A DNA stretch of 30,379 bases from Acetobacteraceae bacterium (GTDB taxonomy: Bacteria > Pseudomonadota > Alphaproteobacteria > Acetobacterales > Acetobacteraceae), in contig JASHVB010000293.1 of assembly GCA_030039695.1 (NCBI GenBank), positions 1 to 30,379 on the forward strand. Direction: 5' to 3'. Numbering within the stretch: position 1 is the stretch's first letter; the number at the start of each line of letters is the position of its first letter. Positions 22,791 through 30,379 of this stretch are shown in pieces. Below the pieces are notes generated by a model that saw only the letters and a program-made list of their open reading frames with translations, was not told the DNA's origin and did not search any database. The translations under genes and the position numbers were made by a program.

Positions 22791-23807
22791 ATGACCGAGC
22801 TCAACAACCGCATCCTCTTGCACTCCAGACCGCGTGGCATTCCGGAGCCGTCCAACTTCATCGCCGACACCATCGCGGTGCGGGCGCCGGCGGCGGACGA
22901 AGTGCTGCTGGAGACGATCTGTCTCTCCATTGATCCGGCGATGCGGTCGTGGATGAGCGAGGATTCCGGGGCGCATTCTTCTGTGCCACTGGGCGAGGTC
23001 ATGCGTGGGGGCGGCATCGCGCGCGTGCTGCAGACCCGCTCGAGCTTGTTTCGGCCGGGCGAGCTCGTGCAGGCCCGGCTTGGCTGGCAGACGCATCCGA
23101 CGCTGCCTGCCAGGTATGTGCAAAAGGCCGACGCGGCACGGGGCGATGCGCGCGCCTGGATCGGCGTGCTCGGCCTCAGCGCGGTGACCGCGTATTTCGG
23201 CATGCGCGATATTGGGGCGGTGACACCCGGCGAGACGGTGCTTGTATCGGCGGCGGCCGGCGGCGTCGGCCAGATCGCTGCGCAGATCGCGCGCCTCGAG
23301 GCATGCCGCGTCGTGGGCATTGCCGGTGGCGCGGAAAAATGCGCGTATCTGTCGAACGAGCTGCAGCTGGACGGCGTCATCGATCGCAAGGCGGAAGGCG
23401 ATCTGGCGGGTGCAATCGGTCGGGCTTGTCCCGAAGGCATCGATCTTTATTTCGACAATGTCGGCGGGCCGACGCTGGACGCCGCTCTGCTGCATTTGCG
23501 ACCGGGCGCGCGGGTGGTGCTGTGCGGCCGGATTTCGCAGGTTGCCGCGAGCGCGTCCCATGGCGTGTGCAATCTGGGAATGATCCTGACCCGGCGCGCG
23601 CGTATGCAGGGCTTTCAGGTGTTCCGTTATCACGATCGCTACGAGGAAGCGCGCGCCTGGCTCGCCGCGCGCTATCGGGAGGGAACGCTGCAGCAGCGGC
23701 TGCATGTCCTGGACGGACTGGATCAGGCGCCCGCGGCGCTTGGCATGCTGTTCCGAGGCGAGAACACCGGGAAGCTGGTCGTGCAGGTTGGACGCGGGTT
23801 GTCGTAG
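22791..23807 (+). CDS. NADP-dependent MDR reductase (CurA / leukotriene B4 dehydrogenase type)
   Basis: About 338 residues, zinc-independent medium-chain reductase. The N-terminus NNRILLHSRPRGIPEPSNF and LSIDPAMRSWM are diagnostic of the CurA/PtgR branch, which reduces the C=C bond of enones. LVSAAAGGVGQIAAQIARL (about 151-169) is the NADP-binding glycine motif. DLYFDNVGGPTLDAAL and GFQVFRYHDRYEEA are also typical. Two ATGs fit: 22785 lies 3 bases from the GGAGG box (22777-22781) and 22791 lies 9 bases away, so the second is preferred. The gene stands alone, diverging from thuA-like and converging with the serine hydrolase. The physiological enone is unknown. Confidence 0.93.
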   Translation: MTELNNRILLHSRPRGIPEPSNFIADTIAVRAPAADEVLLETICLSIDPAMRSWMSEDSGAHSSVPLGEVMRGGGIARVLQTRSSLFRPGELVQARLGWQTHPTLPARYVQKADAARGDARAWIGVLGLSAVTAYFGMRDIGAVTPGETVLVSAAAGGVGQIAAQIARLEACRVVGIAGGAEKCAYLSNELQLDGVIDRKAEGDLAGAIGRACPEGIDLYFDNVGGPTLDAALLHLRPGARVVLCGRISQVAASASHGVCNLGMILTRRARMQGFQVFRYHDRYEEARAWLAARYREGTLQQRLHVLDGLDQAPAALGMLFRGENTGKLVVQVGRGLS

Positions 23808-23855
23808 GCCCAGCCGTCCCGTCGAGAGAGTGGACCGCGATGGAGACCGAGGTCA

Positions 23856-23873
23856 GGCGAGAGCGCCCTCGCC
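23856..23873. terminator. Hairpin between converging reductase and hydrolase genes
   Basis: GGCGAG (23856-23861) and CTCGCC (23868-23873) form a perfect 6-bp stem with an AGCGCC loop in the 88-base gap between two gene ends. There is no T tract. Confidence 0.35.
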
Positions 23874-23895
23874 CACGGAGCGGGGGAAGCACGGC

Positions 23896-25146
23896 CTACG
23901 CCAACGATTCCGTCATCGCTGCATAGACCAGCGTGCGAAGATCCCGCCGCAGCGTGAGGCGCGCGTCACTGCCGAGTACCTGCGTCATGAATACCACCGC
24001 CAGCTCTTCCTTCGGGTCGATCCAGAATGCGGTCGATGCCGCGCCGCCCCAAAAATATTCGCCCAGCGTGCCTGGCAGGCGCGTCTTCGCGACATTCATG
24101 GTCACACCGCAGCCGATCGAGAATCCGACGCCGGAATACCCTGCTTCGCTGAAAATGCCGGGCGGCGCCATGTCGGCCAAGTCGCGGTTTGCGGGCAGGT
24201 GATTGAGCGAGAACAAGGCTACGGTTTTCGGACTGAGGATCTGCACACCGTCGAGAGTGCCACCATGCAACATCATGCGGCAGAAGCGCAGGTAGTCGTG
24301 CGCGGTGGACAACAGCCCGCCGCCGCCCGACTCCAGCTTCGGTGGCGTGGCGTAGCTGCTGCTGGCCGCGTCATCCTGCACTTTGATCCCACCGCCTTCG
24401 CGCGGCATGTAGCACGACGTGAGGCGGTTGATCTCCTGCGGGGCACACCAGAACGCGGTGTCCTTCATACCCAGCGGCTGGAACAAGCGAGTGCGGAGGA
24501 ACTCGCCGAAGCTCATGCCGCTGAGCTTCTGCACCAGATAGCCAAGCACGTCGATCGCCACCGAATAATTCCACGCCGTCCCCGGCGAAAACTCTAGCGG
24601 CAGTTCGGCAAGTTGTCCGATCATGCCATCGAGCCCGCCTTCGGTGTTGTGGCCCGCCACCTGCAAACGCCGATAGGCGTGATCGACCGCGGTGCGGTTG
24701 AGAAACCCATACGTCAGGCCGGCGGTATGGGTCGCCAGGTCAATCACCTTCATCGGCCGCGCCGTGGGCGTGGTGATGAAGCTCGCTCCGCCGGTCGACA
24801 CCAGGCCGGGCATGCCGGTCGCGTAAACCGCCAGGTTGTTCCACGAAGGAATATGCGTCGCGACATCGTCATCAAGACCGAGCACACCTTCCTCCACCAG
24901 CATCATCAGCGCTACCGCGGTGATCGGCTTGCTCATAGAGTAGATACGGAATATCGCATCCTCGCGCATCGGCTTGTCGCGCTCGATGTCCATATGGCCG
25001 GCCATGCCGACATGCGCGAGCTGACCGCGGCGGTACACCATCGTCAGCGTGCCCGGCAGACGGCCGGTATCGACATACCGACGCTTCATCACACTGTCCA
25101 ACCGCGCCAGACGCGTGCTCGATAATCCTGCCGATTCTGCCTTCAT
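23896..25146 (-). CDS. Serine hydrolase of the class C beta-lactamase fold (esterase-like)
   Basis: The product is 416 residues with no signal peptide, so probably cytoplasmic. The nucleophile motif Ser70-Met-Ser-Lys73 (IYSMSKPITAVALMMLVEEG) and the Tyr194-Ser-Val motif (GTAWNYSVAIDVLGYLVQ) are the SxxK and Yxx elements of the family. LATHTAGLTYGF is the conserved helix found in EstB-like carboxylesterases and 6-aminohexanoate dimer hydrolases. FFWGGAASTAFW-like residues near the C-terminus (EYFWGGAASTAFWIDP) match their last conserved block. An esterase or amidase acting on small molecules is more likely than a drug-resistance enzyme. It diverges from the amidohydrolase at 25287 over 140 bases; CAGGG-TGAT-CCCTG (25172-25185) lies in that gap. 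Confidence 0.92.
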   Translation of the reverse strand: MKAESAGLSSTRLARLDSVMKRRYVDTGRLPGTLTMVYRRGQLAHVGMAGHMDIERDKPMREDAIFRIYSMSKPITAVALMMLVEEGVLGLDDDVATHIPSWNNLAVYATGMPGLVSTGGASFITTPTARPMKVIDLATHTAGLTYGFLNRTAVDHAYRRLQVAGHNTEGGLDGMIGQLAELPLEFSPGTAWNYSVAIDVLGYLVQKLSGMSFGEFLRTRLFQPLGMKDTAFWCAPQEINRLTSCYMPREGGGIKVQDDAASSSYATPPKLESGGGGLLSTAHDYLRFCRMMLHGGTLDGVQILSPKTVALFSLNHLPANRDLADMAPPGIFSEAGYSGVGFSIGCGVTMNVAKTRLPGTLGEYFWGGAASTAFWIDPKEELAVVFMTQVLGSDARLTLRRDLRTLVYAAMTESLA

Positions 25147-25229
25147 GTCCGCCTTCTGCCTTCTGTCAGCACAGGGTGATCCCTGCGGTGTAGGTTACCC
25201 GCTGGCAGCCCGGGTCCGCAAAGGCATGC

Positions 25230-25258
25230 TTGAACCGCCGGATGCGCCACCCTAGCCT
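25230..25258 (+). promoter_or_regulatory. Possible promoter of the third amidohydrolase gene
   Basis: TTGAAC (25230-25235), a 17-base spacer and TAGCCT (25253-25258) lie 28 bases before the start codon. The -35 is fair and the -10 poor, so this is a weak sigma-70-like guess. Confidence 0.25.
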
Positions 25259-25286
25259 CGCGCGCCACGTAGGGAGGTGCCGCGCC

Positions 25287-26132
25287 ATGCTGACCATCGA
25301 TGCCCAGGTTCATGCCTATGAACGCGATCATCCCGGCCGCCCCTGGGCGGGTGTGCTGCATGGTCCTGCCGAAGTCACCGGCGAGCAGATGGTTGCTGCC
25401 ATGGACGAGGTCGGCGTCGATGGCGCGCTCCTGGTATCGCCGTTTACCATGTATCGATATGACGCCAGCTATGCGCTGGAGGTGTTTGCAAAGCATCCAG
25501 GCCGTTTCGCGCTGATCAAGCCGGTCGATCCAGCTGACCCCAATGTCGGCGTGACCATCGCCGAATGGGCAGACACCAAAGGCACTGTCGGTGTCCGCAT
25601 CATGCTGAACCGCGATGGCGTATCGACAGACCCGGCTGATGCCGGCCTGAACCGCGTTCTAGCGGTCGCCGCACGGCATTCATTGACGGTCAACCTGATG
25701 GCGACAGGTCGCCTGGCGCAGGCCGGCGAACTGGCCGCGCGCAATCCGGCGACACAGATTGTGATCGACCATCTCGGCCTGCCGCAGCCGCACGAGCCGC
25801 CTGCGCCGCCCGATTCTTTTGGCGACCTGCCGAAACTGCTGGCGTTGGCCGCGTACAAAAACGTTGCGGTCAAGATCACCGGTGCCTGCACGCTGTCGCA
25901 TCAGCCGTTTCCGTACCCGGACATCTGGGATCCGATCTGCCGCATCATTGATGCGTTTGGCATTGATCGCTGCATGTGGGGCACCGACTGGACACGCGCC
26001 GTCGCGCTGCTGACTTACAAGCAGGGGGTCGATGCGTTTCGCATCACCGACCGTCTGTCCGACAACGACCGCGCCGCGTTGTTCGCCGGGACGCTGCGAA
26101 GGATTTACCGATGGTCGCCGCCGCAGGAGTGA
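25287..26132 (+). CDS. Amidohydrolase-fold (COG3618/PF04909) hydrolase, QxH variant (third copy)
   Basis: A 281-residue TIM-barrel protein. Strand 1 is TIDAQVHAYE (Asp5, Gln7, His9), with Gln in place of the first metal His, the same change as in the protein at 5338-6156. IDHLGLPQP and RCMWGTDWTRAV match the later active-site strands. GTVGVRIMLNRDG corresponds to the GxxGxR strand. The two QxH proteins are clearer relatives of each other than of the HxH protein at 19185. A GGGAGGTG box (25272-25279) supports the ATG at 25287; an earlier in-frame start at 25230 overlaps the putative promoter. The enzyme is probably a lactonase or C-C hydrolase of a small acid; the exact reaction is unknown. 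Confidence 0.9.
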   Translation: MLTIDAQVHAYERDHPGRPWAGVLHGPAEVTGEQMVAAMDEVGVDGALLVSPFTMYRYDASYALEVFAKHPGRFALIKPVDPADPNVGVTIAEWADTKGTVGVRIMLNRDGVSTDPADAGLNRVLAVAARHSLTVNLMATGRLAQAGELAARNPATQIVIDHLGLPQPHEPPAPPDSFGDLPKLLALAAYKNVAVKITGACTLSHQPFPYPDIWDPICRIIDAFGIDRCMWGTDWTRAVALLTYKQGVDAFRITDRLSDNDRAALFAGTLRRIYRWSPPQE

Positions 26133-26639
26133 TCGTGTCATTGCGCGGCCTGTACGGCTGAAGCGTCTTCTGCCGCTCGATTGCTGCCGCCTCGTGGCGT
26201 GGCGCTGACAAGAAACCACGCCATTCGTGACCATCCCGGCGGAAAGTCGGCTTCCGCTGGCATGACGCGGGACGGACCTCTTTCTTGTAGATCTCGAAGA
26301 GGCAAAGCAATCCCGGGCCGCTTTGCGCCGTGAAGCCGATCAATGCCGTTCTGCCATTATCGGCAATGACACGACGACACGACGCCGGCAGCGTCCGTCT
26401 GCACATATGGCAAGCGGCGGCGCTCTATCGGTCTCGGGCGAAAAGATAGCGCTGCTCGTATGCGCACGGCGACGCACTGCCCTTCCCGCTAGCCCTCTGA
26501 TGCAGGGCGGCTCTTCGTGGTCCAGCACAGCGCCCATGACGGTGACCATAGCGGGCGACCGGCCGCCACCCCGCCCGCTTGCTCGCCCCCCACGCACCGG
26601 CGCATGCTGCCGGCACGAATGACATGGAGGAACGCCGGC
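26133..26639. other. Intergenic region with repeat debris
   Basis: About 500 bases without a supported gene. It starts with GTCATTGCG (26137-26145), a degenerate copy of the palindromic repeat arm. A stem at 26236-26260 (GCGGAA / TTCCGC with flanking pairs, 7-base loop) could end transcription of the preceding gene. The Shine-Dalgarno GGAGG for the cupin gene is at 26626-26630. Confidence 0.5.
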
Positions 26640-27035
26640 ATGGACATCGAACCGATGGCAGTCGCTGTATCGACCGCGGCCAACCCGATCTACGTCGAAG
26701 GGCGGCGGGCTTTCTTCAAGTATCGCGACCTCGGTGTTACCGCGGCGACGCACGGACGGATGCGCGCGCAGCTCACCAAGGCGGAGCAAGGCATGTCGAA
26801 GCCGACCGGCTGGCACGTGCACAAGTGCGAGGCACAGCTTGTCTACATGCTGTCGGGGTGGGTCGACCTGGAGTTCGCTGACCGCAAGGTCCGCCTGTCC
26901 GCCGGCGATTCCATGCTGATCCCCGGCGACACGCCGCACAACGAGACGGGCACGTCGGACGCGTTCGAGCTGCTGGAGGTGTCGATCCCTGCCGACATGG
27001 GAACCGAACCCTGCGCCGTCCCGCCCGGTCGCTGA
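26640..27035 (+). CDS. Small cupin-domain protein
   Basis: A 131-residue single-domain cupin. Motif 1 is GWHVHKCEAQLVYMLSGWVDLEF with metal ligands His59, His61 and probably Glu64. Motif 2 is LSAGDSMLIPGDTPHNE with His100. Small cupins of this kind serve as dioxygenases, isomerases or sensors and are often encoded in catabolic clusters. The start is chosen for the GGAGG box 9 bases upstream of the ATG at 26640; earlier in-frame ATGs lack one and give Pro/Arg-rich sequence. It is followed by a strong hairpin. The gene is isolated by 500 bases on the left and a gene-poor region on the right, so its partner genes are not obvious. Confidence 0.88.
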   Translation: MDIEPMAVAVSTAANPIYVEGRRAFFKYRDLGVTAATHGRMRAQLTKAEQGMSKPTGWHVHKCEAQLVYMLSGWVDLEFADRKVRLSAGDSMLIPGDTPHNETGTSDAFELLEVSIPADMGTEPCAVPPGR

Positions 27036-27061
27036 ACGCAACGATCTGCTAACTCCTTAGC

Positions 27062-27091
27062 GCCAACCCGCGTCACGCGACGCGGGCTGGC
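27062..27091 (+). terminator. Strong hairpin downstream of the cupin gene
   Basis: Arms 27062-27074 and 27079-27091 pair at 12 of 13 positions around an ACGC loop, 27 bases after the cupin stop. The core is CCCGCGTC / GACGCGGG. It has no T tract but is the most stable simple stem in this part of the window. Confidence 0.5.
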
Positions 27092-27486
27092 CGCAGGCCG
27101 TTTGGCAAACGCGCGCGGAAAAGGCGTCCCGTGGCCCCGGCAAATCAGGTCCGGCGCGCCAATGAAGTCATCGAGCACCATGGCAGCTTTCGGCGAATGC
27201 GCGCGGTGCCCGTGCAGTCACGCGTGCGCGGGATAGGCCTGAACATATCCCAGCGGCTGTCCCAGATGTTCGGCGATGGGAGCATCTCAAGCCATGTGTC
27301 CGACCGACCGCGGTCCATTCGCGCGCCCTGCCGGGCCGACGGTGAGCCAGTCTCAAATCGGCCGGCAAATGCTCGGTCGAGCCCAGAAATTGGCAGCAGC
27401 AGGTGCAGTTCAGCGGACTGCACAAATCCCCGGAACCATTGCGAACTGCCGGAACGAATTAGCCGTACAGCGTCGGCTGGCTTCGG
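27092..27486. other. Gene-poor stretch
   Basis: Open frames on both strands here have no recognisable motif and look like chance frames. I see nothing else that can be named. The stretch ends where a membrane-protein remnant becomes readable. Confidence 0.5.
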
Positions 27487-27676
27487 CCTCACTGTTGATA
27501 TCATTGTCGGAATTGTTGGTGCGTTGACGGGCGGCCGGCTCGCCCGATTACCGGGACCTCACTTTGACAGTGGCTTCATTAGCCCAATTGTTGTGGCCCT
27601 TATGGGAGTGGTAATACTGCTGAGCACGCCGCGCCTATTCCAGCGTGCGTCACACTCCTCCAAGGTGGCATTGTGA
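27487..27676 (+). pseudogene. Remnant of a GlsB/YeaQ/YmgE-type small membrane protein
   Basis: The plus-strand frame ending at the TGA 27674-27676 reads VDIIVGIVGALTGGRLARLPG, then FDSGFISPIVVALMGVVILLSTPRLFQR. This is the second half of the GlsB/YeaQ/YmgE (transglycosylase-associated) family: a glycine-rich helix with NIVVGIVGAxxGG-like spacing, a short loop and a final helix. The usual first helix (about 25-30 residues, GxxxGWLA) is missing; the frame upstream is unrelated Arg/Ser/Pro-rich sequence and no start codon with a ribosome site is visible. I therefore read it as a 5'-truncated, decayed gene. Base composition is visibly less GC-rich than in the flanking genes. Confidence 0.6.
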
Positions 27677-27701
27677 TAAATCGGCATCGTCACAACAACC
27701 G

Positions 27702-27775
27702 GGTCTGGCCCCACGCCCGGAGACGGACAAGAATGATGGAATGAAGGGCACCCCGACCGGCTGTGCCGCCAGACC
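27702..27775. repeat. 8-bp inverted repeat flanking 58 bases
   Basis: GGTCTGGC (27702-27709) and GCCAGACC (27768-27775) are exact inverted copies, between the GlsB-like remnant and the GGDEF gene. They may be ends of a tiny non-coding element or chance. Confidence 0.3.
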
Positions 27776-27823
27776 TGGTTAGTGTGACAAGGCCAGGAGA
27801 ATCGACAGAGCCGGAGCCAACTC

Positions 27824-27854
27824 TTGTTCAATAAATTGTTCGGCGCAATATAAC
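27824..27854 (+). promoter_or_regulatory. Likely promoter of the REC-GGDEF gene
   Basis: TATAAC (27849-27854) matches 5 of 6 bases of the -10 consensus. TTGTTC (27824-27829) lies 19 bases upstream and is repeated at 27836-27841. The expected transcript start near 27861 excludes the ATG at 27857 and supports the ATG at 27881. Confidence 0.4.
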
Positions 27855-27880
27855 AAATGAGGGGTCGCGAGGACCAGATC

Positions 27881-28912
27881 ATGCGTGGCGATGAGCTGAT
27901 ATTCGCGGCAGAAGCCCCGGACGTTGAGCAGACACGGGGGCAAGGGGCCGACCCTTGGCGCGTGTTGGTGGTTGACGACGATCCCGACGTCTTTCGGCTT
28001 ACAGAGCTTAGTCTGGCGAGCATGCGGTTCCGCGGCCGGGCTGTGCTGGTTTTGACCGCGTCCTCGGCTGCTGCGGCGCGCGTGCAGCTGGATCGGGAGC
28101 GCGGCATCGCCCTCGCTTTGATCGACGTGGTCATGGAAACGGAGACCGCTGGGCTGGACCTGATCCGTACCATTCGGACCGAGCTTGGCCTCACTGACAT
28201 GCGCATCGTCTTACGTACTGGCCAGCCCGGCCAAGCGCCCGAGCGGGACGTTATCCTCAACTATGAGATCGACGGCTATGCGGACAAGGCGGAAATGACC
28301 GCGATGAAGCTGTTCACAACCGTCGTGGCTGCGTTGCGTGCCTATGAGACGGTGAGCAACCTGTCGAGCCTGACCGTCGATCTGGAGAAGCGCGTGGCAG
28401 CCCGCACGGCGGATCTCGAAAAGCTCGCCATGATTGACGTTCTGACCGGAGTCGCTAACCGGCGGCATTTTGAGACGCGGGCGGCGCTTGAGATCACCGA
28501 GGCCCGCCGCTCTGGCCATGCACTGGGTGCGATTGCGATAGATCTCGACCACTTTAAGCGCATCAATGACTGTTACGGCCACGCGACTGGCGATGCTGTG
28601 CTCCAGCAGTTCGCCGCTGTCGTGACGCTTCAGCTCCGCGCAATCGACCTATTCGCACGCATCGGAGGCGAGGAATTCGTGATCTTGCTGCCGGGCAGCG
28701 ATCGCGAACACAGCCTCGCCGCTGCAGAGCGGGTCAGGGAGGCGGTCGCGACGGCACCCATCGAAGTTGGCGGTCATTCCATGCCCGTCACCGCGAGCTT
28801 TGGCGTCGCTGCGCTCGCCGACGATGACGACGATATCGAGTCAGTCATGTCCCGCGCCGACCGCGCTCTCTACCGTGCCAAAGCGGCCGGCCGGAACCGG
28901 ACGCTAGGCTGA
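27881..28912 (+). CDS. Response regulator diguanylate cyclase (REC-like, GGDEF)
   Basis: A 343-residue protein. Residues about 26-155 form a receiver-like domain: acidic pair Asp32-Asp33 (VVDDDPDV), phospho-acceptor candidate Asp82 (ALIDVVM), and RIVLRTGQPGQAPERDVI, a motif that I recall from DUF3369-type receivers. A coiled segment at about 160-182 leads to the GGDEF domain with the active site GGEEF (262-266). Arg253-x-x-Asp256 is the product-inhibition I-site, spaced as usual. It should make cyclic di-GMP from two GTP in response to phosphorylation. The start at 27881 has GAGGA 7 bases upstream and fits the promoter, better than the ATG at 27857. No histidine kinase is adjacent, so it is an orphan here. 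Confidence 0.94.
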   Translation: MRGDELIFAAEAPDVEQTRGQGADPWRVLVVDDDPDVFRLTELSLASMRFRGRAVLVLTASSAAAARVQLDRERGIALALIDVVMETETAGLDLIRTIRTELGLTDMRIVLRTGQPGQAPERDVILNYEIDGYADKAEMTAMKLFTTVVAALRAYETVSNLSSLTVDLEKRVAARTADLEKLAMIDVLTGVANRRHFETRAALEITEARRSGHALGAIAIDLDHFKRINDCYGHATGDAVLQQFAAVVTLQLRAIDLFARIGGEEFVILLPGSDREHSLAAAERVREAVATAPIEVGGHSMPVTASFGVAALADDDDDIESVMSRADRALYRAKAAGRNRTLG

Positions 28913-29861
28913 AACGGCGCGCGCGGAGACAACCGGGATCGGGCTGGCGGGAGCTAAGCGAGGCAGGAGGAATAGCTATCGACGCGGGGCTGATTCTGGT
29001 TGAGGTTGGGCAGGATGCGTTGCGAACGGAATTCTACCGAAACCCTGACGCAGGAAGTGCCCCCGTCAGTCCCATCAATGTTCCGGCATCGCGGCGGCCG
29101 CAGTTCAGACGCGGATTTCATCGTTCGTCGGTTCGACAAACAGCCGTCTTCTCCCGATGCTTCGACACCCTCGACGCCGGCGCGTGGCTCAAGCGGATGT
29201 TCAACTGTCCTATGGTGCGCAATCGCACACTGGCGAACAGTACGCAGCGCTATGGGTGCGCTACGGTCTCGCGAGTCTCTTCATCATCCGGCATCGGCTG
29301 CTGCACGCGTGACGCCGCGAGGCTGTCTAGCAAATTTAAGCCGGACCTCAAACAAAGCGAAACCTGCTGTGGACCAGCTCAGTTCATGCGATTGGTCCGG
29401 TGGACTGGGTCGATGGTTGCGTGATGCGGCTCGCGCCTCCAGTACCAACAGCAGGCTGGTTCAGACATCCCTAACGGAACACACCCGTCATGCGCGTACG
29501 TGGTTATCGTCGCGATCTGAGGTCAGTTTTCCCGACTACGGCAAATGCGTCGTTGCACGAGAGCGCTATCAGATAGCGTCGCGTCGCTGGCTGAACGGAC
29601 CGGGCCCATCGCCACGCGCGTTGCTGATATCGGCTTGTTAGGTTGTCATCATATCTGCTTGTGCGTAACGTGAAGCCGTTTCATCATCTCTGGCCCAGCC
29701 AGCCCTGCTGTGGGGCTTGATCGGTCCCGGGCACTGGCGTGGTGTTAGGCGGCGTCGGCCTTCCCGAAGGTTGATCAACTTTGCTCGGCTCGCGGAACAG
29801 TACTATGTCATTTTTTACTATCCGACCGGTCGGCCTCCGGATCCGCCGCTCTTCACTCAAA
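28913..29861. other. Long region without a convincing gene
   Basis: About 950 bases. Frames on both strands are open for up to 210 codons but are rich in Ser, Arg and Cys and show no family pattern. An AGGAGG box at 28965-28970 is followed by no normal start codon. A small stem CGCTAT-CAG-ATAGCG is at 29564-29578. Near the right end, CCTTC-CC-GAAGG (29759-29770) abuts the palindrome TTGATCAA (29771-29778). The region may be decayed DNA plus the promoter of the binding-protein gene. Confidence 0.5.
29822..29833. promoter_or_regulatory. 12-bp perfect palindrome upstream of the LivK-like gene
   Basis: CCGACCGGTCGG is a perfect palindrome 28 bases before the ATG at 29862. A T-rich stretch (GTCATTTTTTAC, about 29808-29819) precedes it. 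Its position suits an operator near the transcription start, which is inference. Confidence 0.4.
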
Positions 29862-30379
29862 ATGAGAAGACCTGTGACGAACCGGCCGGTCTTTCCCCGA
29901 GCGCTAAAGACCGTCGGACAAGGCGGCTTCCTCGCCCTCGCGCTGTTTGCAGTAACCGCGCTGCCCAGCTTGGCCAAGGCCGATCAGGTCATCGCTGTCG
30001 TCGCCCCCATGACCGGGCTGCAGGCGGCGAACGGCGTCGACTTCACCGGCGGGGTCGAGCTGGCTGTCAACGATATCAATGCAAAAGGCGGCCTCCTCGG
30101 ACAGAAGCTTACATACATCACGGTCGACGACGCCTGCGATCCGGACCAGGCCGAAGCAGCCGCGCAGCAGATTGTTTCGGATCCACCGGCCGTCGTCATC
30201 GGCCACTCCTGCTCGGACTGCAGCATCCGGGCAGCGCCCTTCTATGCCAAGGCGCACATCCTGCAGATCACGCCGGCCTCGACGAACCCGACCCTGACCG
30301 AGATGGGCATCGGCACGGTGTTCCGTATGATCGGCCGCGATGACAACCAGGGCCGGACCATCGGCCGCCGGCTCGCGGC
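29862..30379 (+). CDS. Branched-chain amino-acid type ABC binding protein (LivJ/LivK-like), 5' part
   Basis: The frame from ATG 29862 stays open to the window end (172 codons), so the gene is cut by the right edge. The signal peptide has a basic start, a hydrophobic core GGFLALALFAVTALPSLA and probable cleavage after AKA (residue 40). The mature start is DQVIAVVAPMTGLQAANG, then FTGGVELAVNDINAKGG, VDDACDPDQAEAAAQQIV, VVIGHSCSDCSIRAAPFYA and ITPASTNPTLTEMG. The DDACDP and GHxC cysteines correspond to the LivJ disulfide; one more Cys (CSDC) is unusual. A GTG at 29874 is an alternative start. Downstream genes, outside the window, should include the livHMGF-type transporter parts. The ligand could be an amino acid or another small acid. 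Confidence 0.9.
   Translation, partial: MRRPVTNRPVFPRALKTVGQGGFLALALFAVTALPSLAKADQVIAVVAPMTGLQAANGVDFTGGVELAVNDINAKGGLLGQKLTYITVDDACDPDQAEAAAQQIVSDPPAVVIGHSCSDCSIRAAPFYAKAHILQITPASTNPTLTEMGIGTVFRMIGRDDNQGRTIGRRLA

Noticed and set aside
22671..23705. Long minus-strand open frame continuing upstream of the ThuA gene, which would make a 608-residue protein
   Set aside because: It is a shadow of the MDR reductase gene on the plus strand; the ThuA protein starts at 22670 with a good ribosome site.
23896..25146. Antibiotic-resistance beta-lactamase
   Set aside because: No signal peptide, and the motifs resemble EstB-like esterases; the fold alone does not imply drug hydrolysis.
28965..29424. Frame beginning at an ATC 7 bases after AGGAGG and reading LVEVGQDALRTEFYRNPD
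   Set aside because: The first 20 residues look protein-like, but the rest becomes Ser/Arg/Cys-rich and ATC starts are very rare; not enough to call a gene.
29000..29641. 213-codon plus-strand open frame
   Set aside because: Ser/Arg/Cys-rich, without domain features or a ribosome site; typical chance frame in GC-rich DNA.

Overview
The window is GC-rich DNA that reads as an alphaproteobacterial chromosome. Three things suggest this: a divergent acnA / ccmA-ccmB junction, intergenic palindromes of the GTCATTGCGAG type, and dense tail-to-head gene packing. A member of the Rhodospirillales (for example Acetobacteraceae) would fit, but this rests on gene-order memory and no search was run. No rRNA, tRNA, CRISPR array, insertion sequence or phage gene was seen.

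Layout. Positions 1-235 hold the end of an MFS transporter. Positions 491-1904 (minus) hold ccmA-ccmB, haem-exporter genes for cytochrome c maturation, facing away from acnA (2048-4741, plus), the TCA-cycle aconitase. From 5338 to about 27035 lies a catabolic region: three TIM-barrel amidohydrolases of the COG3618 type, two TauD/TfdA 2-oxoglutarate dioxygenases, two SDRs, an NtaA-type flavin monooxygenase, an HD-domain protein with a PhnZ-like ligand pattern, a complete heterotetrameric sarcosine oxidase operon (soxBDAG, minus, 13407-8496), a complete polar-amino-acid ABC transporter, a ThuA protein, a CurA-like reductase, a class-C-beta-lactamase-fold hydrolase and a cupin. From 27036 the DNA is sparse: a remnant of a GlsB/YeaQ-type membrane protein, a REC-GGDEF diguanylate cyclase (27881-28912), about 950 bases without a convincing gene, and the start of a LivJ/LivK-like binding protein that runs off the right edge.

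How the genes may work together. Nine plus-strand genes from 13537 to 21785 (binding protein, two permeases, ATPase, flavin monooxygenase, 2-oxoglutarate dioxygenase, amidohydrolase, SDR, HD protein) are joined by gaps of 3-39 bases except for one repeat-filled gap. They diverge from soxBDAG across a 129-base control region. The simplest reading is an uptake-and-degradation system for an N-substituted (N-methyl or N-carboxymethyl) amino acid or related amine. Two successive oxygenases would open the molecule, and sarcosine oxidase would finish an N-methylglycine-like product. The substrate cannot be read from sequence. No transcriptional regulator and no FMN reductase are encoded in the window.

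Points worth a second look: a 23-bp-arm inverted repeat at 7029-7089; an ABC ATPase gene without a normal start codon; an SDR lacking the catalytic Tyr; hairpins covering the ribosome binding sites of acnA and of the second TauD gene; and a repeat arm that supplies the start codon of a permease.
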